Assembly: GCA_016169945.1 (NCBI GenBank)
Contig: JADLSH010000254.1
Coordinates: 930,001-994,000 of the forward strand
Direction: 5' to 3'
DNA from: Trachythela sp. YZ-2020
Taxonomy: Eukaryota; Cnidaria; Anthozoa; Malacalcyonacea; Clavulariidae
DNA: 64,000 nt
The translations under genes and the position numbers were made by a program. The notes below the pieces were generated by a model. The model saw only the letters and a program-made list of their open reading frames with translations. It searched no databases and was not told the origin of the DNA. Position 1 is the stretch's first letter. Every line of letters begins with the position of its first letter. This document shows, piece by piece, positions 14,687 to 25,469 of the stretch.

Positions 14687-14910
14687 AATGTACGACATGT
14701 TTACGCGCATGCTTGAAGTAAAACGATTCTTTGAGAACCGTTGAATAGCATTTCGTGATCAATTATACATATTAAACAGGATATATATTTTTAGTCCAAA
14801 CGGAAAAAGCTCTTCATTCAGATGACGTCTTATTGCGTCAGAAAAAAATCTAAATTGAGATATATCCAAGTCCTACGTGAGTCTTCGAAGACACAGCTAG
14901 GTCTAACTAT

Positions 14911-15193
14911 GCTACAATCATAGAATAATTCATTAGGACAAGAACGGGTAGAAACTACCTTACACGACTGTCCTACTTAAACTGCAGCAATGACGGTGCT
15001 TAGCCTCCCCCAGCCCCCACAACTCAATGTTGTAAGTTGGAAAGCAGTGAGCAACGCTCTTCGTACTTTATTGAGCAGTCATCATGGAGTGGTGGGGCAA
15101 AGGGAGGGGGGCTAATTAATCTGTTAGGCGGGTGATATGTGTGTCTCTTTTTTAGGCAGTTTGTCCCGCGATGTAATTATTCTATGATTGTAG
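14911..15193. mobile_element. MULE-like inverted-repeat element, short copy
   Basis: Ends are inverted repeats (CTACAATCATAGAATAATT and its complement) and a 10-bp direct repeat GTCTAACTAT flanks it (14,901-14,910 and 15,194-15,203). A 9-11 bp target duplication with long inverted ends fits Mutator-like elements. Interior is G/C-rich with an inverted pair around CCCCACAACTCAATGTTG / TGGAGTGGTGGGGCA. No transposase. Confidence 0.65.
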
Positions 15194-15939
15194 GTCTAAC
15201 TATATGTTTTACTCCTAAATGTTATATATAGTTTTGAAGAACATCAATGCTCAAAATAGTATAAAAAGAAGCGTGCAAGGCCTGATTTTGTTCTGAAATA
15301 GCAATTTCACAGAACCACACAGTAGACCTAAAATAGACCTGATGTTAACATTCAGACGTTCATAATGGAAGTATATGTAAGAGTGTCTAGATGGGGTTTA
15401 ATGTTAAGTGTTATATTCTCCTTTCTACTGTCGTAGAAAAATTAGCAATTAAGGTGTTACAAAAAGACTACCCCCCCCCCCCACCCCCATCTAGACCCTC
15501 CTGTAATGGAAACTTGAGATGATAATTTGAAGTGATATCAACTTGCTTTGTACTAAGACTCGACATTCTGGTAGTAATAAAGTACGTGATGTGTCACGTA
15601 CGTCTGATTTTTAAGCCATCTTAGATAACATATATAGCCATATATATTTTCGAATGTCAATGGATATGTTTCACACTAATTGCATGCGACATGACTTGAA
15701 CTTTAATAAATTATATGGAACTTACAGCGACTACAGTCTACACAGACTCAAAGAAATCTATTCTTCTACTCTAGAATACTGGGTTTGGTGGATAATCCAA
15801 GTGAGCAGATATATACACAATTTAAGACCTAACCAGGAACGGTTGCGAAAAATGCAACACTATATAGTCTTCTACTCTTTCTGATGTCAAACTTCTCAGA
15901 AGATTCAAATATTAGTTTCAAATTTTAATATTTTAGCAC

Positions 15940-16323
15940 TGTGCACTCTTGACATGCTCCTCGACCAGCTTTGGTGTGACACAGATCACGTGTTGTCCCT
16001 ACCAATACTTCGTCATATTGAGAGACTGCATGCTAAGTCTGCTAATGTGTCCTCTTGAGTAATACTTGTCATTGTGCTGCATGAAAAAGATCAATAATCA
16101 ATTAAAATTATCTATATTGGATAGCTAGATTTACCAATTAAAGCAAAAACGAAATATTTATCCATTATAGCAAAATTTTAGTAAACTTTATATGTTGAAA
16201 AAAGAAAGCTTTCAATGTTCTTAGCTATGTGAGATATTTTCTTACCCAACCCTAACCCTGTATTCTTAACCGTTTACTTTAAATCCTTGATAGACAAAGT
16301 TCCTCGCAAATTTCTGAGAATAT
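15940..16323 (-). pseudogene. KAT8 fragment: 3' end of exon 9, intron 9, 5' part of exon 10
   Basis: On the minus strand this matches the working gene at about 7690-8045 including the intron, so it is a DNA-level duplication and not a retrocopy. It reads TTCTCAGAAATTTGCGAGGA (exon 9), then a diverged intron, then CAGCACAATGACAAGTATTA and GGTCGAGGAGCATGTCAAGA (exon 10). It is broken: the donor AAGGTAAGC has become AAAGTAAAC, the lysine after KYW is a TAG stop, and a small insertion or deletion disrupts the segment between GAGGA and TGCAGTCTCT. It lies inverted relative to the functional gene, 8 kb away. Confidence 0.9.
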
Positions 16324-16499
16324 TTACGTTCGAAACGTCGAAGTCTTTTTGATATTTTCCAAGTAGTTCAGACACAAACCACGGCAGCTTAGCTTATTAC
16401 TACCGTCATGACTAGACCCTCACGTTTGAGCATCTTTAAGCTTAAGGAGTTAAAGTCCAGCGTTTACAGCGGAGTACCCTATCATGATCGATGCTTCTC

Positions 16500-16990
16500 A
16501 TTGATTGATTGATTTGACTTTATTTCAAGATCGGTAAACACATGACAGTATCAAAGATACTGATAACCCAGTGGCCCTCCAATTTATCTAAATACAATAG
16601 GTAAAATATTAAAAAGTTACATAGTCTACTTTACTTACTAAATTTTAAAATAGGCTAATTATACTACATACATACTACATTTTATACCAATTAAGTTACG
16701 TTGAAAAGGTACAAGACAATATTTGTTTCTCTAAGATAGATTTAAAAAGATTCGTTTTGAAACATTTAACGTTGGTACTTTGTTTCAATGATGGAGCTAA
16801 GCTGTTCCAATCCTTAATTGTTCTTACACTAAAAGTTTTCCCACCTTCAGTTGTCCTTTTGAAGATTGGGCATAAAAAGTTAAGATGTGAATATCTCAGT
16901 AGTGTTAATTGAAAGTACCTCAGAATTTGTTTTTAAAAGGGAATTTATATAATACGGAGTAGGTCCGTTTAGCCTTGTATATGCCATTGG
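16500..16990 (-). mobile_element. LINE 3' end (C-terminus of reverse-transcriptase ORF, UTR and tail)
   Basis: Minus strand reads FKRTTEGGKTFSVRTIKDWN then SLAPSLKQSTN and CFKTNLFKSIL before a stop, the usual C-terminal pattern of CR1/L2-type non-LTR retrotransposons (K/R-x-F-S-V-R..K.WN.LP..L). The 3' UTR contains GGAGGGCCACTGGGTTATCA and ends ATAAAGTCAAATCAATCAATCAA. 5'-truncated. Confidence 0.75.
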
Positions 16991-17373
16991 ACAGAAACAT
17001 GCATACAGCTCTTACTTATTATAGATAAATAAATCTAAAAAGATAAATATATCTCTCACTTGACTGTTGAGTGTGCATCACGGCTATATATATGTTATAT
17101 ATATGTTACTTATTTAAGATGGCTTGAAAATCAGACGTACATGACGCCTCAATATAAAGCACGTACTTTATTCAAATTGTCATCTCAAGTTTTCCGTTAC
17201 TTCCGTTAACGTCTGGATGTTAATATCAGGTCTATTTTAGGTCTACTGTGTGGTTCTGTCAAATTGCTATTTCAGAACAAAATCAGCATTTCAGCTGCAC
17301 GCTCTTTTTATACTATTTTGAGCATTGATGTTCTCAAAACTATATGTAATATTTAGGAGTAAAACATAGTTAG

Positions 17374-18349
17374 ACCTACAATCATAGAATAATTACATCG
17401 GGACAAACTGCCTAAAAAAGAGACACACATATCACCCGCCTAATAGATTAATTAGTCACCCTCCCCTTGCCCCACCACTCAATGTTGACGCTGAATAAAG
17501 TGCGAAAAACGTTGTTCACTGCTCTGCAACTTACAACATTGAGTTGTGGGGGCTGGGGGGGGAGGCTAAGCTGCAGTTTAAGCAGGGGCGTGGCAAACGA
17601 ATCACGCTTTGAATTCCGATGAAAATGATCAACTTTTTGTCTTTCTATATACAAATTTTTGTATCAAAATTTTAGGGAAAAATGAGAGAATTGATAAAAA
17701 AAAACCTGAATAGTCGTGTGATCTGATATGGCAGGGAGCGTCGTCTGCTAAGCCGCTTCTAACGTTCATTTGAACTACACAAATATCACGTACTTCAACT
17801 CTGAAAGCGTTATAAATGTTACATTGCTAACAATTACTGTTTAGCAATATTACAATTTAACGATGAAATTTCTTCGTAACTGGTCCAAACAGCTTTCAAT
17901 TGCCTTTATTGTCCTGACACTCCATCTTGTTTTAATACGTTTTTCAAATGCAAGCATTTTTTAACTTTTCATAAAATAGAAAGGATCAAAGAATGAAGTT
18001 GAGGCTATGCGTGCATGCTACACTCCAGTAATTCCGCACTGATGGTCCATTGACCAACTGCTTATGTATTCAGGTCTCAAGAGCGCATAACATTTGAAAA
18101 TTATAACGTATTTTTTCTTAGTATATTTTAACCAACAACAAAGTTTCTGACCAATTATTTAGAATTATTGTACTTGCGTCGCACATTTTTTAATTTTAGC
18201 GCAATTTTTTCAACGCATAATTTCTCAAAATGTTTTGACCAACTACAAACCATTTTTGCCCAACCTCTTTTAATATTTAAAATTATTGGAGGGGCGTAGT
18301 TTCTACCCGTTCTTGTCCTAATGAATTATTCTATGATTGTAGCATTTCT
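17374..18349. mobile_element. MULE-like inverted-repeat element, long copy
   Basis: Starts CTACAATCATAGAATAATTA and ends AATTATTCTATGATTGTAG, the same ends as the 283-bp element in the left arm, but the interior is about 970 bp. ATAGTTAGAC (complement of GTCTAACTAT) lies at the left edge only; the right flank differs (CATTTCTGACATATCG), and a second partial end is at about 18,640 (CCTTGATTGTAG). No transposase reading frame was found. Confidence 0.6.
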
Positions 18350-19156
18350 GACATATCGTATTATATACAATTAGATAAAGGTTAAATGACATTATAAGAC
18401 TATAGCACATATACTAAAAAAACCTCATACACCTACACGGACTCTCTCCTCCCCTTGCCCCACCATACAATGTTGATTATTCACCACAATCTGTATTGGG
18501 AAAAAGCATATAATATGTTTCAATGGCACATGTTTGTCAACCGGCAACATTGTAAGGTGGGGGCGGGGGGAGGGGATAATACTAGTGCGCAAAATGATAT
18601 TTTCTTTTGAGGTAATATTTTTAAATTTGTCCCAATGCAACTATTCCTTGATTGTAGCTGTATCTTCAAAGACTCACGTAGGACTTGGATAAATCTTAAT
18701 TTCGAATTTTTTCTGATGCAAGGAGTGCGTCATCTGACTGAAGAGCTTTTTCCGTTTGGTTAAGAAGACTAAAAATATATGTCCTGTTTTGTATAATTGG
18801 TCACGAAATGCTATTCAACGGTTCTCAAAGAATCGTGTTACTTCGAGCATGCGCGTAAACATGTCGTACATTTTACTTCAAATCACAGGCAATTTTCAGT
18901 GATCAACACATTCGATACTATCGCGAGAAGTAATTCAATCTTTCAGGTAAGAAATGAAATTTAGTACATCTACTAAGTTTGTCACTAAATCCAGGTACTG
19001 GACATTATTCAGATGTTTGATTCAGTCATTGTGTAAAAGATATATCATATACCTAGGCCTAGTCATAGGCTAGATCTTGGATGCGTGATTGCTACAAACT
19101 GTTATTGTTTTTCTATATTTTTCTTTAATGTCTTATCTAGAATCCAATTTAACGAC

Positions 19157-20440
19157 ATGACTTTGATTTTTGGCTGTTTCGCTCTCTTGGCTTGCATTTT
19201 GGTAAGATTTTTGTAATTTTCTTTTGTTTGAATAAGTTTAAAACTGCATTAGCCATAACAAAGCAATTTAATATCTATTTAAAATTATTATTGTCGTGGT
19301 TTTGCGGACATCTGTATAGAAATAACTATTTAACCTGACTTAAAAATGTTGTCTTCCACCATTTATTTTTTCCTATATTACAATTGTTTAGATGTCAAAC
19401 AGCGCCGGCGCCGTATATGACCCGCAATGTCATAAAGTCGTAAGTATTGCTTGATATACTAGAAATACATGCAGCAACCCCTCGTAGTCAGGTCGCTTAA
19501 GCCTAATGAGATAGCGAGATATATATAGAGTGGACAAAGCACCAAACTTTTCTCAGACCTTCAACTAGTTACCAACTTTCAATTTTTGATCGCTGCCCAA
19601 TGAGTAATTGCAAAATTTCTCTGGGGAAGAATGCCCCTATATACCCCCTACATTCCTCAAGGACGACTAGAATTGACACAGTAACTGATCTATAAAACAC
19701 GAAATATTGTAAAAAACAAACTGTATATACTATAAATTCTGTAACCATTTATGGCAGAATGCGCGGAGAGGATTCTTAAAATGGTTAGGAGAAGTATGTA
19801 AGGTATAACTCCACACTACTTGATAGCTTTCTCCTTATACAAGCATTTGAATAAACTGTACACGTGATATTGGTGTGCCGCAAAATATATATCAAGTCGG
19901 TCCCCGAACAATGACCACCCCCTCAATATTTTTAGAATGTGCGCCCCCTGATCCTACGCAGTTATTAGTACAACTAAAACATCCCGGCCACTCGAGCAGG
20001 AACCTTTAGTGAGTAATAGGTTAAGTGAAGATTAATCGTACAGTATTTTCTTCATCTAGTTCCATAAGCTTCAAGATCCCCGCTCATCCTGTTACCGGCA
20101 GAATGGTTGAGATCAGTCTAATACATGCTGGAGTTCTGAAGAAGCAATTAAAATGGTAGTTTATGCTACAATTCGTACTGGTAACTTACAAGCTGGTAGC
20201 GAAAGTGGTAAACTTGTTGTCACTATAATTAACGAAGTTGAAGAGACTCAAGATGAAAGGAGACTTTACTACACAACTTATCATCAAAAAGCTTGGTCGT
20301 ACAATTCTGAAAACATGGTTTTCCCACTGTCGAGTTCATCCAAGCGTGTTAAAGCTGTATTGGATGGTTCTGTAACGACAGGAAAAATTGCTGCCGCAGT
20401 TCAAATCTTTGGTTATTATACTTTATCATGCGAATTGTAG
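19157..20440 (+). pseudogene. Secreted-protein family copy B, broken
   Basis: Exon 1 19157-19201 (MTLIFGCFALLACIL) and exon 2 19392-19439 (MSNSAGAVYDPQCHKV) are intact, with a 5' UTR exon ending at 18,946. Exon 3 starts at 20,060. Near 20,077 it has one extra C relative to copies A, E and G, and about 60 bases later (GGAGTTCTGAAG) it lacks one C; between the two indels the shifted frame meets a TGA. The rest of exon 3 to TAG at 20,440 is open and well conserved (AWSYNSENMVFPLSSSSKRV). The final residues differ from A (ends LSCEL). It has also lost the TATA segment present in A, C, E and G. It lies head-to-head with copy A. Confidence 0.8.
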
Positions 20441-20670
20441 GCATGAAGTTCATTCAAGGATTATGATATTGTGAAAGATTTTGCAATAAAATATGATGCC
20501 TAGATCACGTTGTATATTTGCTTCAATTTATCACATGCCGACCACGTGCACGTTGTGTAACCATAGGCGTAGGAGAGGGGGGGGGGGAACGGGGGGATTG
20601 CCTGGATTTTCCTGAGCGTTTTACCTCTGTCTCTAGCTGTTCCTCTGGTGTACTATCCCATAAATCTTCA

Positions 20671-21432
20671 AATTAACTTGCTATAAATTTTCTTTTGTTG
20701 GTTGGAGAATTCTTTCACAGTCATATGACCTGAAAGCTAAACTCCAGTCAGTATATTGAAGAAAAAATAAGAAGAACTCGGTAACTATATGGAATTTACC
20801 GCACATGACTTATACAGAGGAATGTTGTGAAACACTGAATGGCATTGCAAAGCAATAAGTGCGGCTAGACTAGTCAGGCTAGTATTAGTAGCAACAGTCA
20901 GCACTCAGTCAGACTAGCAGTACTGCAATGGCCAACTGGCAAACCTACCCAGGCAAAGACCTGCATGTCGGAAAATTTCCAGATATTTTGAGGAGGATTA
21001 GAGAACCCAAATTCCTACCCGGAGGAAGGATGAAAACTTTTGAAACTTTGAACTTATATTAAATGAAGTTATCATCTGCAGATAAAACAAAATATCGTCT
21101 TATTTCAATAATTCCTTGTTATTCTACGTATTTATTTTCTACCAATCATTGATACTCTAGCAACCTCTTTCACAGGCTCTTATCTCTTGGGGAGATACAC
21201 AGGAGGGAAAAGCCTGGGTACGAGGATGATACTCTAGCTGCTGTAGGAACAATTATAATTTGACTTTAAACTTATCTCTTGCAGCTTTCATGTTTAATAG
21301 TTTAATTACTAATGTTGAATATTGATATTGAAAATAACAATTTAGGGGTGCCCTAAAACGTTTTCACAGAAATGTAGCATGTTTTTACCAATACAAATAG
21401 TTTTGTCAAGATTCTGAGAACTGATAGAACTA
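20671..21432. other. Intergenic, repeat-derived
   Basis: No gene seen. Contains the inverted partner (20,890-21,040) of 10,720-10,850, and from about 21,265 a stretch (GCTTTCATGTTTAATAGTTT ... AATAGTTTTGTCAAGATTCT) that recurs at 48,105-48,235 and 53,955-54,085. Confidence 0.6.
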
Positions 21433-22645
21433 GCCCCCTGCCCTACCATCCCTCCAGCGTCCCTGTATAAACCCCCCTGCCTACCATCGCTCAGGCGTCC
21501 CTGTATAACCCCCCCTGCCAACCATCGCTCAGGCGTCCCTCTATAAAACCCCCTGCCCTACCATCGCTAAGGCGTCCCTGTATAACCCCCCTGCCCTACC
21601 ATCGCTCAGGCATCCCTGTATAATCCCCCTGCCCTACCATCGCTCCGGCGTCCCTGTATAACCCCCTGCCCTACCATCGCTCAGGCGTCCCTGTATAACC
21701 CCCCTGCCCTACCATCCCTCCGGCGTCCCTGTATAACCCCCCCTGCCCTACGATCGCTCAGGGGTCCCTGTATAATCCCCCTGCCCTACCATCGCTCAAG
21801 CGTCCCGGTATAACCCCCCTGCCCTACCATCGCTCAGGCATCCCTGTATAATCCCCCTGCCCTACCATCGCTCAGGCGTCCCTGTATAACCCCCTGCCCT
21901 ACCATCGCTCAGGCATCCCTGTATAATCCCCCTGCCCTACCATCGCTCAGGCATCCCTGTATAAACCCCCCCTGCCCTACCATCGCTCAGGCGTCCCTGC
22001 ATAACCCCCTGCCCTACCATCGCTCCGGCGTCCCTTTATAAACCCCCCTGCCCTACCATCGCTCAGGCGTCCCTGCATAACCCCCCTGCCCTACCATCGC
22101 TCAGGGTCCCTGTATAACCCCCCCTGCCCTACCATCGCTCCGGCGTCCCTGCATAACCCCCCTGCCCTACCATCGCTCAGGGGTCCCTGCATAACCCCCC
22201 TGCCCTACCATCGCTCAGGCGTCCCTGTATACACCCCTGTCCTACCATCGCTCCGGCGTCCTGCATAACCCCCCTGCCCTACCATCGCTCAGGGGTCCCT
22301 GCATAACCCCCTGGCCTACCATCGCTCCGGCGTCCCATTTTAAACCCCCCTGCCCTACCATTGCTCAGGCGTCCCTGTATAAACCCCCCTGCCCTACCAT
22401 CGCTCCGGCGTCCTGCATAACCCCTGCCCTACCATCGCTCAGGGTCCTGCATAACCCCTGCCCTACCATCGCTCCGGCGTCCCTGCATAACCCCCCTGCC
22501 CTACCATCGCTCAGGCGTCCCTGCATAACCCCCTGCCCTACCATCGCTCCGGCGTCCCTGTATGAATCCCCCTTGCATTACCGTCGCTCCGGCGTCCCTG
22601 TATAAAGCCCCCCTGCCAACCATCCCTCGGGCGTCCCTGTATAAA
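21433..22645. repeat. 37-bp minisatellite, about 32 copies
   Basis: Unit CCCCCTGCCCTACCATCGCT followed by CAGGCGTCCCTGTATAA, with CTCAGG/CTCCGG and TGTATAA/TGCATAA alternatives and 1-2 bp length changes in the C run. GC-rich in an AT-rich setting. It runs directly into a family X MITE, as does the short array at 11,955. Confidence 0.95.
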
Positions 22646-22801
22646 GCCTTGGTCAAACGAGGATGAGAATTGAGATGAGAGTTAACAAGCGACAAGAGTT
22701 TGCACGAGAGTTTCATCAACTCTCACGCCCCGGTCAAACGAGAACAAGTGTTGCATGAGAGTTGACTGGATATTACCACGCGTACGGCGTACCGGTCAAA
22801 C

Positions 22802-23376
22802 CACAAGCATCCCAAGCTCACATTGTTGCTATATTAATATTTTTTTTTAATATTTTTTTATTATTGCTGTTTGTATGTTATGGTATATTATGTGTATGTG
22901 TTATGTCTGTTATGTTATGTGCCAGAAATGGTATGATGGAATTAAATATATATTTATTATTGATGGTTAGGGTACTTTATATTAGCAAATTATAGTAGAC
23001 TTAATAGTCAAATATATATTGTCAAAAAATTGCTAAAATATTGTGTCAAATGAAGAAATAAAGTTACTTACTTCTACTACAAGTTGCAATCGACTTTTCG
23101 GTGTTGACTTGGTGTGATTTTAAATCCACTTACAGGAGAAAGTCACTCATGGTATTATATACATATCGACTATTAAGTCTACTATAATTTGCTAATATAA
23201 AGTACCCTAACCATCAATAATAAATATATATTTAATTCCATTATACCATTTCTGGCACATAACATAACAGACATAACACATACACATAATATACCATAAC
23301 ATACAAACAGCAATAATAAAAAATTATTAATAAAAAAAAATTAATATAGCAACAATGTGAGCTTGGGATGCTTGTG
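22802..23376. mobile_element. 575-bp foldback element nested in the family X MITE
   Basis: Arms of about 205 bp are inverted copies: CACAAGCATCCCAAGCTCAC at the left end, its complement at the right end, and matching interiors through TGGTATATTATGTGTATGTG and AGCAAATTATAGTAGACTTA. The target GTCAAAC is duplicated on both sides (22,795-22,801 and 23,377-23,383). A 7-8 bp duplication would suit a hAT-type element, but the ends are not diagnostic. No coding capacity. Confidence 0.9.
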
Positions 23377-23468
23377 GTCAAACGAGGGAATAGGAAGTTG
23401 AACCAGCTCAAAGTTGATGAGAGTTGATGAGATTTAGCGATCAAACGCAGGCGAGAGTTGCAACTCTT

Positions 23469-23699
23469 ATTCAATCAATCGATCAATCAATCAACCTTAA
23501 TATTATTGAGGGTTAACGCATGACCGTTAAGACTGATAAACTAGCGGCCCTCATGACAAAATAAGAAATTACAAGTTATAAAATTACAAAGCTAAAAAGT
23601 TAGAGCTGAAAAACTAGTACTAATTTCAAATATCTTAAAATGATCAATATCCTTTAAACTATCAGTATAGAAATTTCTCAAAGCTGTCCTAAAAAATTG
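23469..23699 (-). mobile_element. 5'-truncated LINE tail nested in the family X MITE
   Basis: Minus strand: a short C-terminal coding remnant (FRTALRNFYTD), a UTR with CATGAGGGCCGCTAGTTTAT, and a 3' end GGTTGATTGATTGATCGATT. Overall similar in plan to the LINE end at 16,500 but a different subfamily. Confidence 0.65.
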
Positions 23700-24421
23700 T
23701 TGATTCTCATCAACTCTCATCCTCGCTTGACCGCGGGGCACTAAACTAACTTTATATATACTAGATAGCTCTATCAGTTCTAAGCTGTTCTCCCTGGGTA
23801 CAGTTCCGTTGCTACAAGAGGAAACCGCAGTTTATACCCTGTATAAAATATCCGCAATATTTGGCAGAGTCGTACGTATCTTGATTAAACATGTTGTACA
23901 ATTTTTTTGCAGTGTCGTTTAGCAAATGGTTGTCAAAATGTCGTACAACGTCAACGAGCAAGAACTGGCGCGGCACCAAAGCGATCCACTTTGTCATAAT
24001 TTACATGAAGTATTACAAATGGGAGGACTTCGGGTATGAAGTTGGCCCGGTTCATGGGGTGACTAGTAAATAAGTGGTTCAAAAGTTCACATTTAGCTTC
24101 AAATTGCCTTAAATCTTGTAGGTTTGCATGGTGAAAATATATATCATTATTTTGTCTTAATTTGTGGAAACCACTGCGTCTATTATAAAACTGGTATTGG
24201 GCAAGGGATTGTAGTACCGTGGGCTCACACAGAGGCTGCAATCGAGCCTAGCACGGGGGGGGCTAATGAACATTGAATTGGGATTCACTAGAGGAACAGC
24301 AGAGACAGGTAAAACGCTCAGGAAAATCCAGGCAACTCCCCCCACCTCCCCCTCTCCTACGCCTATGGTTACACAACGTGCACGTGGTCGGCATGTAATA
24401 AATTGAAGCAAATATACAACG

Positions 24422-24694
24422 TGATCTAGGCATCATATTTTATTGCAAAATCTTTCACAATAACATAATCCTTGTTAATAGAATCGATAATTTTCGCATG
24501 ATAAAGTATAATAACCAAAGAGTTGAACTGATGCAAAACCACGACAATAAAACATCGTGCATACTTTTTTAAATAGATATTGAATTGCTTTGTAATGGCT
24601 AATGCAGTTTTAAACTTATTAAAGTTAAAGAAAATTTAAAAAATCTTACCAAAATGCAAACCAATAGAGCGAAAGAGCCAAAAATCAAAGTCAT
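24422..24694 (-). pseudogene. Secreted-protein family copy C, internally deleted
   Basis: Exon 1 is intact at 24694-24650 (MTLIFGSFALLVCIL). The 3' UTR and the last codons of exon 3 (24,422-24,534) are joined directly to intron 1 (AACCACGACAATAAAACATC), so exon 2 and most of exon 3 are gone. The upstream region, including the 5' UTR exon and TATATAAG near 25,005, is kept. Confidence 0.85.
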
Positions 24695-25229
24695 GTCGTT
24701 AAATTGGATTCTAGATAAGACATTGAAGAAAAATATAGAAAAACAATAACAGTTTGTAGCAATCACGCATCCAAGATCTAGCCTGTGACTATTCCGAGGT
24801 ATATGATATATATTTTATACAATGACCGAATCAAACATCGGAATAATTAATGTCCAGTACCTGCATTTAGTGACAAACTTAGTACATGTATTAAATTTCA
24901 TTTCTTACCTGAAAGATTGAATTACTTCTCACGATAGTATCGAATGTGTTGACCACTGAAAATTGCCTGTGATTTGAAGTAAAATGTTGTTGTGAGACGA
25001 CTTATATATGAATGTACGACATGTTTACGCGCATGCTCGAAGTAAAACGATTCTTTGATAACCGTTGAATAGCATTACGTGACCAATTATACATAACAGG
25101 ACATATATTTTTAGTACAAACGGAAAAAGTACTTCATTCAGGGCTAATTAATCTATTAGGCGGATGATAGGTGTGTCCCGATGTAATTATTCTATGATTG
25201 TAGGTCGAACTTTGTTTTACTCCTCAATG

Positions 25230-25469
25230 TTATCTGATATAGTTTTGTGTTAAGGTACTAATGGTAAACACTCCAATATCTTTCTGATAATCCTTTTTAA
25301 CAATTGGAATGCCATCTATAACATAATCATTCTCGATTGGGTGTTTCTTTCGAGTATAAATGGAGAGTGACTCACATTTATCGGGATTGAAGTTCATTTT
25401 CCAATTCTGTGACCACGAGCTTACTACGTTTATATCAGTGACAGTGCAATATATATTGATTACATCCAT
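25230..25469 (-). mobile_element. LINE reverse-transcriptase fragment, copy 1
   Basis: About 65 codons with the late RT-domain pattern of non-LTR elements: DINVVSSWSQNWKMNFNPDK then CESLSI.RK..PI and KDYQKDIGV. Both ends are truncated; the first 11 codons (MDVINIYCTVT) come from the adjoining inverted-repeat sequence. Near-identical copies at 30,211-30,450 and 41,068-41,307. Confidence 0.8.

Larger units (their letters stand above)
12860..15640. repeat. Left arm of a large imperfect palindrome
   Basis: Reverse-complement match to 17,080-20,670 by eye over almost its whole length, with many small differences. Landmarks pair in mirrored order: polyA region of gene A with that of gene B, coding exons 3, 2 and 1, the 5' UTR exon, the MULE-like element and the inner edge (GTACGTCTGATTTTTAAGCC). 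The arm is about 0.8 kb shorter than its partner, mostly because the element at 14,911 is shorter than the one at 17,374. Confidence 0.9.
15641..17079. other. Spacer at the centre of the palindrome
   Basis: Unpaired 1.4 kb between the arms. It holds the broken KAT8 fragment (15,940-16,323) and a LINE 3' end (16,500-16,990); nothing else was recognised. Confidence 0.7.
17080..20670. repeat. Right arm of the large imperfect palindrome
   Basis: Inverted partner of 12,860-15,640 (see left arm). Outer edge near CCTCTGTCTCTAGCTGTTCC, inner edge near GGCTATATATATGTTATA. Parts of its inner region also recur at 46,110-46,720 and 51,930-52,560. Confidence 0.9.
22651..23740. mobile_element. Family X MITE split by two later insertions
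   Basis: The 5' half (22,651-22,801) and 3' half (23,377-23,468 and 23,700-23,740) together match 12,095-12,364. A 575-bp foldback (22,802-23,376) and a LINE tail (23,469-23,699) lie inside it. Confidence 0.85.

Noticed and set aside
16235..16260. Telomere-like CCCTAACCCTG
   Set aside because: It is the complement of GGGTTAG-type sequence already present in KAT8 intron 9 (about 7,750), carried in the duplicated fragment.
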